This document shows, in pieces, positions 46,179-55,325 of a stretch of 64,000 bases of DNA. Both the position numbers and the translations under genes were made by a program. Location: assembly GCA_010015745.1 (NCBI GenBank), contig ML978172.1, forward strand, positions 334,400-398,399, read 5' to 3'. Numbering within the stretch: position 1 is the first letter of the stretch; every line of letters starts with the position of its first letter. The notes beneath the pieces were generated by a model. The model was given only the letters and a program-made list of their open reading frames with translations, had not been told where the DNA came from and searched no databases. The stretch is from Setomelanomma holmii. Lineage: Eukaryota > Ascomycota > Dothideomycetes > Pleosporales > Phaeosphaeriaceae.

Positions 46179-47071
46179 TCAATCGTCCCTTTCCAGCCAC
46201 TTCTTTGACGCCTCATAGAACCTTGGAAAGCTCTCATCAAGCTCAAGGTACCGCTGAAAGTACTTCTCATCGATACGCTTGATCATGTGAAGCAAACCGA
46301 GAAAGATGAAGTCGGCGTACGACACTGCTCACAATATTTCAGTAAAGAATCCAATAAGAACAGGTTCATAAGCACTTACCCGTCTGGCCCAAGAAAAATG
46401 GTCCACCATTCTCCCTCAACCAATCCCCAACCTCCTTAGCAGGACCTTTCGCAGCTTCCCACGCATCCTCCGTGGCCTTGGTGCGCTCTAGCTCCGGTAG
46501 TGGTATGCCATATTTCGCCTCTCTGGTCCTGTAGAAGTACTCCGCGGACTCTGGGTTCAGGAAGACAACGGGTACCCTCGGGATCAAATGTGGTTCGAGA
46601 GGCGTGCGCAATTTCGCGATGTGGTCGCGCACACGCGCGTTGATCGGGTTGTCGAGCCGCAGCGATGGCTCAGGATACTGCCTCTCTAGCTCATGCGCGA
46701 TGGGCCACGAGTCCATGCCGTATGTTCCATCCGCATATTTGATGGCGGGTGAGGAGTAGGCGGCGAAGTAGCCTGGGGCGGTGGAGTCGTTGGGAGGTAT
46801 GCCGCTGTGTGAATTTTGTTAGATGTGTTGATGTGTGCGACAGGGCGGGTGGAGAAGCGTTACAGGGATTTAAGATACGGTACGAGATTGGGATATTCGA
46901 CCCATTCGGTTTTGTAGTCGATGTTTTTGTAGTTTAGGACTAGGCGGGCTGTTTGGTGTTAGTGAGAATGGTGCTGTGTAGGTGTGCATGAGACGTACTT
47001 TTCCAAGGATTCAGAGACCAGCCCCTGTTCTGGCGGTTGGCGAGGTCGTAGAACATGACTTGAGATGACAT
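46179..47071 (-). CDS. glutathione S-transferase, LigE/UstS-like
   Basis: Cytosolic GST of 242 residues from four exons (47071-46999, 46948-46864, 46804-46380, 46324-46179). The thioredoxin-like N-terminal half reads SQVMFYDLANRQNRGWSLNPWK/TRLVLNYKNIDYKTEWVEYP across the first splice. The cis-Pro/SNAIL-type region is YSSPAIKYADGTYGMDSWPIA. The C-terminal helical domain ends YLELDESFPRFYEASKKWLERD. This arrangement resembles the beta-etherase (LigE) and UstS-type GSTs of bacteria and fungi and not zeta-class maleylpyruvate isomerases. Substrate unknown. All introns keep phase and the gene looks intact. It lies 9 kb beyond the catabolic cluster, with Rpp40, Sir2 and an F-box gene between. Confidence 0.88.
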
Positions 47072-48527
47072 CGTGATGTTTAGCAGTAGGACTTCTGCGT
47101 GCTAATGTGAAAGCGGTGAGTCTCGTGGTCTTAAGTGTCCTCGTATGTCAATCTTGCGCCCTACCTCGATACCTGGGTTCAACAAATACGATGACTTTCG
47201 GCCGCGCTTCTTGTTTAGTCGGCCGCGCAGTCTCTAGAACTGTACTGTGCGGTGTACATCAGAAAGGCGTTGTCGCTTCATGTTACTTCATTGAGCATTT
47301 GTCATCCGCTTGCGGTGCGGGGAACCATAGCTGATCTGTATCCACAGGACGTTGCGATGACGGCAAATTTCCGCAGGCTTTGCAAGTTGTCTTCGTACGT
47401 GAAAGTGAGCAAAGGCTCGTCCAAGAGCACGCATCGCCGCATTGGATGTCAAACGTCTTACAGGTTGATGCTGTCAGGTGGTTGTTCCGTGGCGGCGTAT
47501 GAGCGCACATGGCACGCACGTCCCGCTCCCGCTGCCCTTCCCCACTCAACAGCAAACCTCCGGTAGTACCTTCGCAACACCAATATCTGCAAGCCTGCAT
47601 CGCACTACGATACACGTTCTCTTATCAGCAGCACAGCCATTTTCGTCTGACCATCATCATGTTCATGACGTGCTTCGTCGGTTATGTGCTGGGTTCACGA
47701 CCAAGGTGACGAATTCAGCCCCCAAATTGCTTCTTGGCTCTAACCTCAGCTTGGTCTAGACATCGCGCACACATGCCAGCTCTGCGAGACTAACACTCTT
47801 CCGACTAATCATGTGTGGTTCAACAACTGACAGAACCCAAAATAGGTCCGCCGATCGGTTGGTTGGAGAGACAAGCTCTTGCTGGAGTCAGCCTCACGCC
47901 GAAGGGTGGCAGATCATCGGTCCGCACCTCTGAAGGCCTTAAGCTGGCGCCGATGGTCGCAAGAGTCTTTCGAACTGCGGACATCGCCCCAGAGGCAACA
48001 GCAGTCTCCTGATCTCTGCGAGCTGGGTTTCGACAGTTCGTATGTTGTTCTCGCAGGAGTTTTCTTCTGCTGCATTGGCTTTCAGGCCTGGGCTAGACAC
48101 TTCGCTCGCTTCCCGGACCCCATATCGGTATCTAGTTCAGCCCCCAAATCGCCGCCACCCGGGCCCACGTTCGACCAGGAGAATCTTAACAAGACGTCCA
48201 CGCTCTTTCGCTCCTTGCACTACACTCTCCTTGACAGTACCAACAGCACTTGGTGCAGATTGCAAGACCGCTGGAGTCATTGCGCATTTTGCGCGTCCAA
48301 GTCGAAGCCTGACCTGCACCATTTTCCATTCTGGGACATCGGATACTTGGCGATCTTATCGGGCGGCGCGCTTGGATTCGCGTTGAGCACGAACGGCGGA
48401 TTGACGACTTCTCGAAGCATAGAGCTGTATATTCACGATCGAGCCTTCGCGCATACCACAGCTAGAAAACGTGGACTTTCTCCAATCTCCCTTAGCCCCA
48501 CCGGATCGCTATTCAATCTCGGACACC
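47072..48527. other. intergenic, promoter of the membrane protein gene
   Basis: A 219-codon ORF (47879-48538) overlaps the start of the next gene in another frame and has no recognisable domain; it is probably 5' leader. Nothing else is supported. Confidence 0.4.
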
Positions 48528-50558
48528 ATGAGTATTAATCGGAGAACCAGCGATAGGTCCGACACCCATCCGCTCAATTCGCCTTCATCGCCCTTTGAGC
48601 ATGTCGAAACAGCGTATAGCAGCGGCGACCTGGGTATGCAGCATACTGACGCATCGCCATACTCACCTCCCCTCGCCACTCCCAATTCAATGAGCGAAAG
48701 CAAGGGCGGGGGCTATATGTATTTGAATACACCAACATCAACCTTTGATATGGATCCGAACTCGGACAAGGAATCTCTCATCGGCGACCACCATCACCAT
48801 CTTGGACATCATCATGTGAAGCGTTTCGACCACAACGAAGCTCGGAAGAAATTGTTCAAGCAGGGGTCTTCCAAACTGCTTGTGACCATCCTCTTCAGCG
48901 CACTCATTTGCATCTGTCTCAAAGCATGGGAAGGCTTTGGACAACCCATCGTTCTCTCAAAGATTGACGTTCGAATCTTCAACGCCGTTATGATCGGCCT
49001 GTCTCTGTGTCTTGGTCTAAACCTGCTTTCGTCCTTGAAGCACTACGCAAACACCTTCCGATGGTCTTTTTTGAGTCGCCGATACGTCAATATCGAAACC
49101 TTCGACTTGATTCTGCATGCAAGTTCGCTTGTCAAAATCACGAAGCTCATGTTCCTTTCCATGCCCGGTCTCCGAGGTCGCGCATGGGTGCGGCGATTCA
49201 AATGGGGTCGGGACACGCGAGATGACGGTACTAAGTGGATGTGGCTCGTCTGTGCGCTCTGGCTTTCCATCAACATCGGTTCTCAGATCTTGGTCGCCCT
49301 GCTCAGTTTGTTCTGGCCCGTGGAGAACTCCGCCATCCCCCTCATGATACACGGCAATGTCTCGGTCGCAAACATGAACACATGGTATGTAGAGAAGGAA
49401 GCCGATGAGAATGCGACCTCACTCGAATCCGCCTGGATGTTTGGCATGGAAGCTATGGTGTACCCAGAATTTCTTATGAACGAGACAAGAGAAGATCTTT
49501 CAGCTCTGCCCGGCACTCCAGTCTACCAAGGCAACACTTCGTGGGAATATCGCTTCTTCAACCGCGATCCGTTGCACCAATATACTAACTACGTTCTCAG
49601 CCAACGAAAGGTTCAAGCAACTACGACCTGCGAGCAGCTCGAAGTCCGTGGTGACGTTGTTTATGATGACAAAAGTGTTACCGAATTCGGCAGCATGTAC
49701 ATCGAGGGCAAAGCGCCAGGAACCAAATGGGTGAAGTACAAGGTTCCTGAGCAAGCTGCTGGCTCGGTAACCTGGATCGCGTCCAACGAGGTCTTTTGCG
49801 GGCCTCGGTGCACGAACTTCACCGTTCTTCAGGACCGTGATGACAATGTCGTCAAGGAACCTGTTCTCTTTCTGTGTAATAGCACACTCGGGAACATCAC
49901 GAAAGCCCAGGGCAACGACGACATCGTCACGGTAAGCGAAGATGACGACCTCGCCGTCTACGGGAACGACGAGTTTGCCCGTATCGCAGCAGGCGCGATT
50001 GGTTGGACTGGGATAGCCTGGAACAACTGGACAGATCGTCAGACGCGGTCCTACTCGCAAGGATCGAAGTGGTCACCCGCCAAAGTCGTAACCACCGAAG
50101 ACGTTGAAAATTTGCTTATGCGCTTCACAGTTGGCGCTGTGGCCGCGTTCGACGACCACGGCATTCGTTACAACCTCACGAACCAACGCAGCTGTCCTAG
50201 TCAAGGTCAGCAACTCGACGTCGATTGGTCATACATCTTCAGCATTTTGGGTGGTATCTGCGGTATACAAGCCCTCGCGCTGATCCTCCTCATTGCCTTC
50301 GCGAATCGCACAATTGTGCGTGATGAGAGCTTTTTCAGCATGGCCATGTTGCTGAGTCCCGTGGTATCACGCATTGGGCGCTCGGGAATGAATCTCAGTG
50401 GCAATGAGATCAAGGAACATCCAAAGCTTAAGTGGAAGAAGATCCGGTATGATTATCGAGAAGGTAAGAATGGTGAGCCGAATCAGGTGGATATCTTTTT
50501 TGAAGGCAAGGATCAGAAGGAGGGGAGGAAGAGTTGGGCGGCTGGGAGCTATTCATGA
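48528..50558 (+). CDS. large fungal membrane protein with glycosylated extracellular domain, function unknown
   Basis: Single exon, 676 residues from ATG 48528. A cytosolic N-terminus of about 110 residues is rich in Ser, Pro and His and contains a His-rich patch (DHHHHLGHHH). Three hydrophobic segments follow: LLVTILFSALICICLKAW, IFNAVMIGLSLCLGLNLLSSL and WLVCALWLSINIGSQILVALL. A long polar region with several N-x-S/T sites (NVSVANM, NATSLES, NETRED, NTSWEY, NFTVLQ, NSTLGNIT, NWTDRQ, NLTNQR) and paired Cys is likely extracellular. A last helix, IFSILGGICGIQALALILLIAF, precedes a basic cytosolic tail. The order matches a widespread but unnamed Pezizomycotina membrane-protein type as I remember it. 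No catalytic motif is visible. Confidence 0.8.
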   Translation: MSINRRTSDRSDTHPLNSPSSPFEHVETAYSSGDLGMQHTDASPYSPPLATPNSMSESKGGGYMYLNTPTSTFDMDPNSDKESLIGDHHHHLGHHHVKRFDHNEARKKLFKQGSSKLLVTILFSALICICLKAWEGFGQPIVLSKIDVRIFNAVMIGLSLCLGLNLLSSLKHYANTFRWSFLSRRYVNIETFDLILHASSLVKITKLMFLSMPGLRGRAWVRRFKWGRDTRDDGTKWMWLVCALWLSINIGSQILVALLSLFWPVENSAIPLMIHGNVSVANMNTWYVEKEADENATSLESAWMFGMEAMVYPEFLMNETREDLSALPGTPVYQGNTSWEYRFFNRDPLHQYTNYVLSQRKVQATTTCEQLEVRGDVVYDDKSVTEFGSMYIEGKAPGTKWVKYKVPEQAAGSVTWIASNEVFCGPRCTNFTVLQDRDDNVVKEPVLFLCNSTLGNITKAQGNDDIVTVSEDDDLAVYGNDEFARIAAGAIGWTGIAWNNWTDRQTRSYSQGSKWSPAKVVTTEDVENLLMRFTVGAVAAFDDHGIRYNLTNQRSCPSQGQQLDVDWSYIFSILGGICGIQALALILLIAFANRTIVRDESFFSMAMLLSPVVSRIGRSGMNLSGNEIKEHPKLKWKKIRYDYREGKNGEPNQVDIFFEGKDQKEGRKSWAAGSYS

Positions 50559-51076
50559 CGACCTTTGTTATGTCTCATTAGCATGTTGTAGCAGCTTACT
50601 ATTCAGCGTAGCGTTTTGAATATCTACTTCTTTCGTCGAATCTCGCTCCATTTTGCATCCCCGTCAAATCTTCACTATCCACCGCCATGAGCCCCGAATA
50701 ATTAGAAGGATTTTCGCCTCACCGCCTGACTGACTGCGCGATCTGAGAAGATCTTACGATCGACTTAGATTTCGAGTTCTCGTGTGTGAAGTTGGTGGTT
50801 CACACGTCAGATCTAGGACTCGGGACGCCTTACCCGTGATTGTAGCGCTGACTTGTGACTATTCTTGCAAACGAGGCTTAGCTGTTCCCTGTCGCCACAG
50901 CCACGTTCCCATTCACATACATATGCTCGGTTTTTCTCATACCCAACGCTCATCTCCTCCACTATGCATTGGTCTATCCTCATTAAAGTTTATATCATGT
51001 ATCCTCTTGCGAGTTTCCGTTTTTGATCTCGTTCATCCAAATTCCCATTCTCTAATCTCTGCACTTCAAACTCGAT
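50559..51076. other. intergenic, promoter of first array gene
   Basis: About 520 bp, pyrimidine-rich toward the start of the next gene, as usual for fungal leaders. Nothing else is seen. Confidence 0.35.
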
Positions 51077-51432
51077 ATGGACTCAACCGGCATCCACCCC
51101 GTCCTATGGGAAAAACACCAACGCGACCTGATAATCGAACACGCGCAAGCACTGTTTGGCTCAGAATACCAGTACCAGCACTACACGTGGAGCGTTATCA
51201 CATCCAAGACCAGCGATAGATTATACAAGGCGCACGTCATTGTGTACTCGTCCAGCGCCGCGAGCTACAAGAAGTGGGTGCCGTTGAGGAGTGGTGGCAA
51301 GGCGGGAGATGTCAGAGGGGCGATGGCGGGGTTGTTGGATTTGTTGAGGGAGGATATTGGGATGAACTTCTTCAGGTGAGTTGCGGGGAACATGCGTGGT
51401 GCAGGGTGGTGCTAACTAGGAGTAGAAATTGA
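51077..51432 (+). CDS. small protein, array family member 1
   Basis: About 101 residues. The frame can stop at 51379, but a good donor (CAG/GTGAGT at 51376) and a GCTAAC branch point with acceptor at 51425 suggest a last intron giving the end FFRN. The protein shares a pattern with its neighbours: an N-terminal helix QRDLIIEHAQALFGS, a strand HYTWSVITS, a strand YKAHVIVYSSS, then a Trp and a C-terminal helix VRGAMAGLLDLLRED. No signal peptide or membrane segment. I do not recognise the family by name. Confidence 0.6.
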
Positions 51433-51731
51433 GTTTGGTTGCTTTTATATCCCAAATTCAAAACGCAGGATACCAGATTGTGTTCTGCAAGATTCTGCGA
51501 AGTTCGTTGTAGCCTTGGTATCCTGCTCGCTCTTGACTTCGCCCTCGGACACTTACGTGTGATTGGAAAATGATTGGAGAGGCATGGACGAAGAAATGCA
51601 GTCCGTCTTGAACTAAGGTTTTCTCTCCGGCATAATACATCCTGTCACGATCTTGGCGTCTCCGCCTGTCCCTCCAATCCCTTCACTTATCCCGCATACC
51701 AATCTCCTTCGTTCATCTCACCTATTCTCTG
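51433..51731. other. convergent spacer in the small-protein array
   Basis: About 300 bp between the 3' ends of array members 1 and 2; nothing recognised. Confidence 0.35.
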
Positions 51732-52209
51732 TCAGCACATATCTTCAACGTGCATCTTGCCTTTGCTTTCACATATACCTTGCACCTCACCGCCACGCTC
51801 ATACATCGCCTCTAACAAATCCGCCAAGGCGTCGACTGGGCTCTCACATAGGCACCGATTCGTCATGAGTAGCTTCCATTCTGAATGGTTGGCAGTATAT
51901 ATGATGAGGCGCGCTGAGTAGATGTAGCCGGTAAGAGTGAGCGATTTGGAAATGACGGTGGAGTATTCGTAGCAGATGGGAGGATCGAGATGGACAGGAC
52001 GTTGCGGTGAGTATATCGCATCGGTTTCAGCTGCATACTGTGTTAGCCTTTGACGTATGATAACATCAGCGGATCGGAATGTTTGAAATAAATGCGTCTT
52101 CGGTTTTAAAGATTGGAGGGAGAAATGTGAGCGCACCGAGGATTAGACTTTTGAGCTCTTTCATGAGCTTGATGCTTGCGAACATCTGGGTCTGGTCTTG
52201 GGCGTTCAT
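51732..52209 (-). CDS. small protein, array family member 2
   Basis: Two exons (52209-52137, 52030-51732) join to 123 residues; the intron is 106 nt, with GTGCGC donor, a GCTAAC branch point and CAG acceptor. The N-terminal helix LMKELKSLILAETDAIYS corresponds to the Arg-x-x-Ile-Ile helix of the other members. The strands CYEYSTVISKS and YSARLIIYTANHSEW follow. The helix is SPVDALADLLEAMYERG, the same Ser-Pro/Ala-x-x-Ala-Leu-x-x-Leu-Leu arrangement as member 3. The C-terminal tail is longer and Cys-containing. Function unknown. Confidence 0.6.
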
Positions 52210-52352
52210 AATGGCTGTTTTGTTTTTGATGATCTTTGTTGGGGTTTGAATGAAGAAATGACGGTCAAGCAACGGAGAGGAATGAAGCGCAACGCTCGTT
52301 GTGCCTCCGCTATTATCTTCACCTTCACTCCGGATCTGAACTTAGAGACCAT

Positions 52353-52978
52353 TTACAGAATAGCGCCAGAACGCTCAGCTTGGGCCAATACTTTGAGCAG
52401 TTTTTCCAAGACAGTCTCGCAATCATGACTCCCTCCCTCTATTTCCAGGTTCGCGGTATCGGCGATGGGAGATTCAGCCGTCATATCTGAGATCGCGGCC
52501 CAAACCTGCACCTCATATCGTCCGCCGTTAAGCCAATACACATCTTGACTATGAGAGATCAGTATATAGATTTGAGGCTTATATAGGCTCGACTCACACT
52601 TTGAATGCTCGCGGCAGACTTCAACAACCGCCAGCAGGCTCTGGAGCGCTTCCACCGCATCTTTAGGTGCGCCACTGCCACACGCTATGGTTTCCCAGTT
52701 CGTAAAGTCGCCAGGTACTGGGTAAACCACGATCCATGCAGTGTATACAGGCATAGCTTTCGTTTCAATATCACAGGTGATGATCACACCAAACGCGCCG
52801 CCAGCGAGAAATTGAGGGCCGTAGAAATGCTGAGCTTGGACTACAATCACGTCAGATTGTACTAAATGGAGTTGAAGCCGCGGGCAGTACTGATGATGTT
52901 TTCCCTCAACATGTCCTCAAGTTGGAGCTGCTCTAAGAGCGCCTTGTTTCGGATTATCTCAGTCGGAGAGGGCGTCAT
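52353..52978 (-). CDS. small two-domain protein, array family member 3
   Basis: Two exons (52978-52891, 52840-52353; 50-nt intron with GTACTG donor and TTGTAG acceptor) join to 191 residues. Helix DMLRENIIIQAQHFYGPQF aligns well with RDLIIEHAQALFGSEY of member 1. Then come strand FGVIITCDIE, strand YTAWIVVYPV, a Trp, and helix GAPKDAVEALQSLLAVVEV. The second half repeats the unit: IYILISHSQDVY, YEVQVWAAIS and helix SHDCETVLEKLLKVLAQAE. It is therefore an internal duplication of the domain that forms the other members alone. Function unknown. Confidence 0.62.
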
Positions 52979-53352
52979 GGTCGCTGGGCTGTTGTGTGCG
53001 CTGCAATAGAAGTTGCTTGATAGGAAAAGATTCCATTGGGTCAACACTGCTGATTGGGGTACATCTCACCTTCACCTTCACACCGCCAGATCAGTGTTGG
53101 CACGACCGCTTTCACCTGCACTGACGTAATCGTAGTTTCACCATCTCTACTCGGTCGGAGACAGCCTATGCGATAATAGCTAATCAGTACCGTGTTGGCC
53201 AAAGTCGAGGTGACCGCGACCATGCGAACCAGTATTGAGACTCGATCTGACGTGAAGGCGACTTTGGTAGTATGCTGCATCTGCATAAAAATATGCTTTG
53301 CCCCATGATCTCGACTGCCTCCGCAGCAGCCACACGTCTCTCAACAATCACC
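52979..53352. promoter_or_regulatory. divergent promoter region between array members 3 and 4
   Basis: About 370 bp between divergent start codons. An 81-codon minus-strand ORF (53041-53286) has no ATG-supported link to the family. Confidence 0.35.
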
Positions 53353-53742
53353 ATGTTTAGTGAAACATTCTTTACTGACGACCGTCTTCAGAACCGAAAG
53401 ACCTCGTTCAACCGCCTCAGAGACCACATCATCCGTAAGAATCGTCATCACTAAAGCATGTCCATCCGCCGAAAGCATCCAGGTCAACTTCCAGCCGTCT
53501 ACCCAAATCACTCGAGCTCGAATGTCCTTAAGTCTTTCTCGATCCGACTCGACGAGTGTGAACCAGACGAAGACGAAGACGACGAGGGTGACGGCAGATA
53601 TACCGCCACTGCAATCGCCGAATTGGGACTACCGGAATCGCTGTCTGATGATGACTACAACGTCGTACTGGAGGACGAGTTCGTGTCGGTGACAAGTGCG
53701 TACTGTATCATGGATGTGCTGGTAAATCTGTGGCGGAAGTGA
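53353..53742 (+). CDS. small acidic protein, array family member 4
   Basis: Two exons (53353-53434, 53483-53742; 48-nt intron with GTAAGA donor and CCAG acceptor) join to 113 residues. The splice produces SFNRLRDHII/RQLPAVYP, restoring the Arg-Asp-x-Ile-Ile helix seen in member 1. The strand KSFSIRLDE is followed by an acidic loop CEPDEDEDDEGDG not present in the other copies. Then come strand RYTATAIAELG and helix SAYCIMDVLVNLWRK. The minus strand of the second exon is also partly open, so strand choice rests on the spliced N-terminal match and on the acidic composition. Function unknown. Confidence 0.55.
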
Positions 53743-55325
53743 TGAGGGTCTTGGAGGAGGAGAAAGAAGGTAATCCGACTCGTTTATGTAACGGTACAGA
53801 GGGAGGGGAAGGACTGCGCTGAATTAACTATCTGAGGTGGGCGGAGCTACATATATAGACTGCCGCACATGAGCTATCCCAACTTGTACTAGAGTAGATC
53901 TGGGCATGGCCCAAACCGTTACAGTTTAAAGTCAAGTAGGAGAAGTGAAGTACTGATGAAGGTAGATCCGTTCAAATCACTCGTCAGTGAGCGTTTCAAG
54001 GACGAGAATAGACTGTGGTAGAGAGGTGAGCGGCAAGCGCAGGTTGGAAGGGATTTCAAGACGACCCAGATGGGAAACGAATGCGCAACTAGTATAGACG
54101 GCGGAGAGAGCCCCGACTGCGTGATCGCCGGAACATTTGCATACGGCGCAAAGACATCGCAAGTACAGAATCTCTTCAACGAAATCGCCCATATAATTAG
54201 CTACACAAGGAATCTCGTACGTTATTGGAGGATGGAAGTGAGCTTCCACAGTGCGCAATCTATATTGGTCTTCGCTCGGGCTATTACTCTGGTAGCAACC
54301 AAAGATACTAAGTAAGCATTATCGTGATTCAGCACTTTAGCATGTTTGAAAAGTGACACGATTCCCAGGTTGCACTTACTTACCAAGTGTTACATATAGA
54401 GCTTTCGAGCCCTGCAACCATGAAGGCCGTTCATGCACGTTGCTCGGAGCGGGACCATCGGGATTTCCTGGCCGTAGACCACTCTATTGAGCGTGGCTTT
54501 CTTCATATGAGACTGCGTCACGAGCGATAACAAAAAGGCTGCGATGAGACAGGTAAGAAGGCTTGTGTCGTCCAGGTGGTTGGTGGCTGTGATTTGTTCT
54601 TGGCAGCTTACTTCTCGGCAGCAGCGCTGTTTCATCCCTTCCTGACTTCAACCACTTCGAAGCCTTTCCCCATAATTTCAAGAACTGTTGAGAATACGTG
54701 GGTTCAGTCCAGGTTGGTAGAAGGAAGCCTCAGGTCCCCATGCGGTGAGCGTGGCTGGCGACCTGGTGGGCAGGAAGGTACCATGATAGACGCTACTGTT
54801 CTCAGCTTGTGAGGATGTACACAACACGATAGCCGAGACAATACGTTGCAGCCACCCTACCTTGTCCCTCTCCTTACTCGGTTATCCATGGTAGTCATAC
54901 TACTAGAGGGATCTTGTTCCAATAAGAACCATCGAAATTTCAAGCATCATTGCAGGAGATGCTCTTATGCTTCTTTGACATACCATGTAGACGTAACAGA
55001 AATCCACACGAATGCCGCGCGGGATCCGGCCTCGCCACTAGACTCCGCAACAAGCAATTAAGTGGGGCTTAGAATGTCTGGTTGACTTGATTGATTACCT
55101 ATTTGAGCCTAGTAGTTGTCTATAGAGGCTTGATTCTTACCTAGATAGGTAAGTGGGTCTCTGAAGGTGAACGGATTGACTTGCTTGTTGCGGACTGTGC
55201 TCGCCACGCGACTGAGAGCTCCAGCTTGTGACCACCGCAGGCGAACACGACCTCTCGACTGGAGCGGCTAACGACGAGAGCCGAGATGACCAGTTCTTAT
55301 ACACACTGTGCGCTGAATAGCTCCA
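53743..55325. other. intergenic with possible relic of the array family
   Basis: No intact gene. A minus-strand frame at about 53940-54130 reads ILVAHSFPIWVVLKSLP and then SPLYHSLFSSLKRSL, which loosely follows the array pattern and may be a degraded further copy. A 14-bp inverted repeat lies near 55.0-55.2 kb (listed separately). Confidence 0.35.
55044..55194. repeat. MITE-like short inverted-repeat unit
   Basis: TCCGCAACAAGCAA at 55044-55057 is the exact reverse complement of 55181-55194, enclosing about 150 bp of AT-richer sequence. The interior holds more small palindromes (TTACCTAGATAGGTAA near 55137-55152). No coding capacity and no clear target-site duplication seen. Confidence 0.5.

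Noticed and set aside
46179..47071. GST as the maleylpyruvate isomerase of the gentisate cluster
   Set aside because: Its motifs are of the LigE/UstS type, it lacks the zeta-class N-terminal SSCX(W/H)RVRIAL-type signature, and several unrelated genes separate it from the cluster.
48471..48527. Longer N-terminus of the membrane protein
   Set aside because: It would begin with GTG; the first ATG in phase is at 48528.
47879..48538. 219-codon ORF before the membrane-protein gene
   Set aside because: No domain or conserved-looking pattern, and it overlaps the start of the real gene in another frame; more likely leader and promoter.
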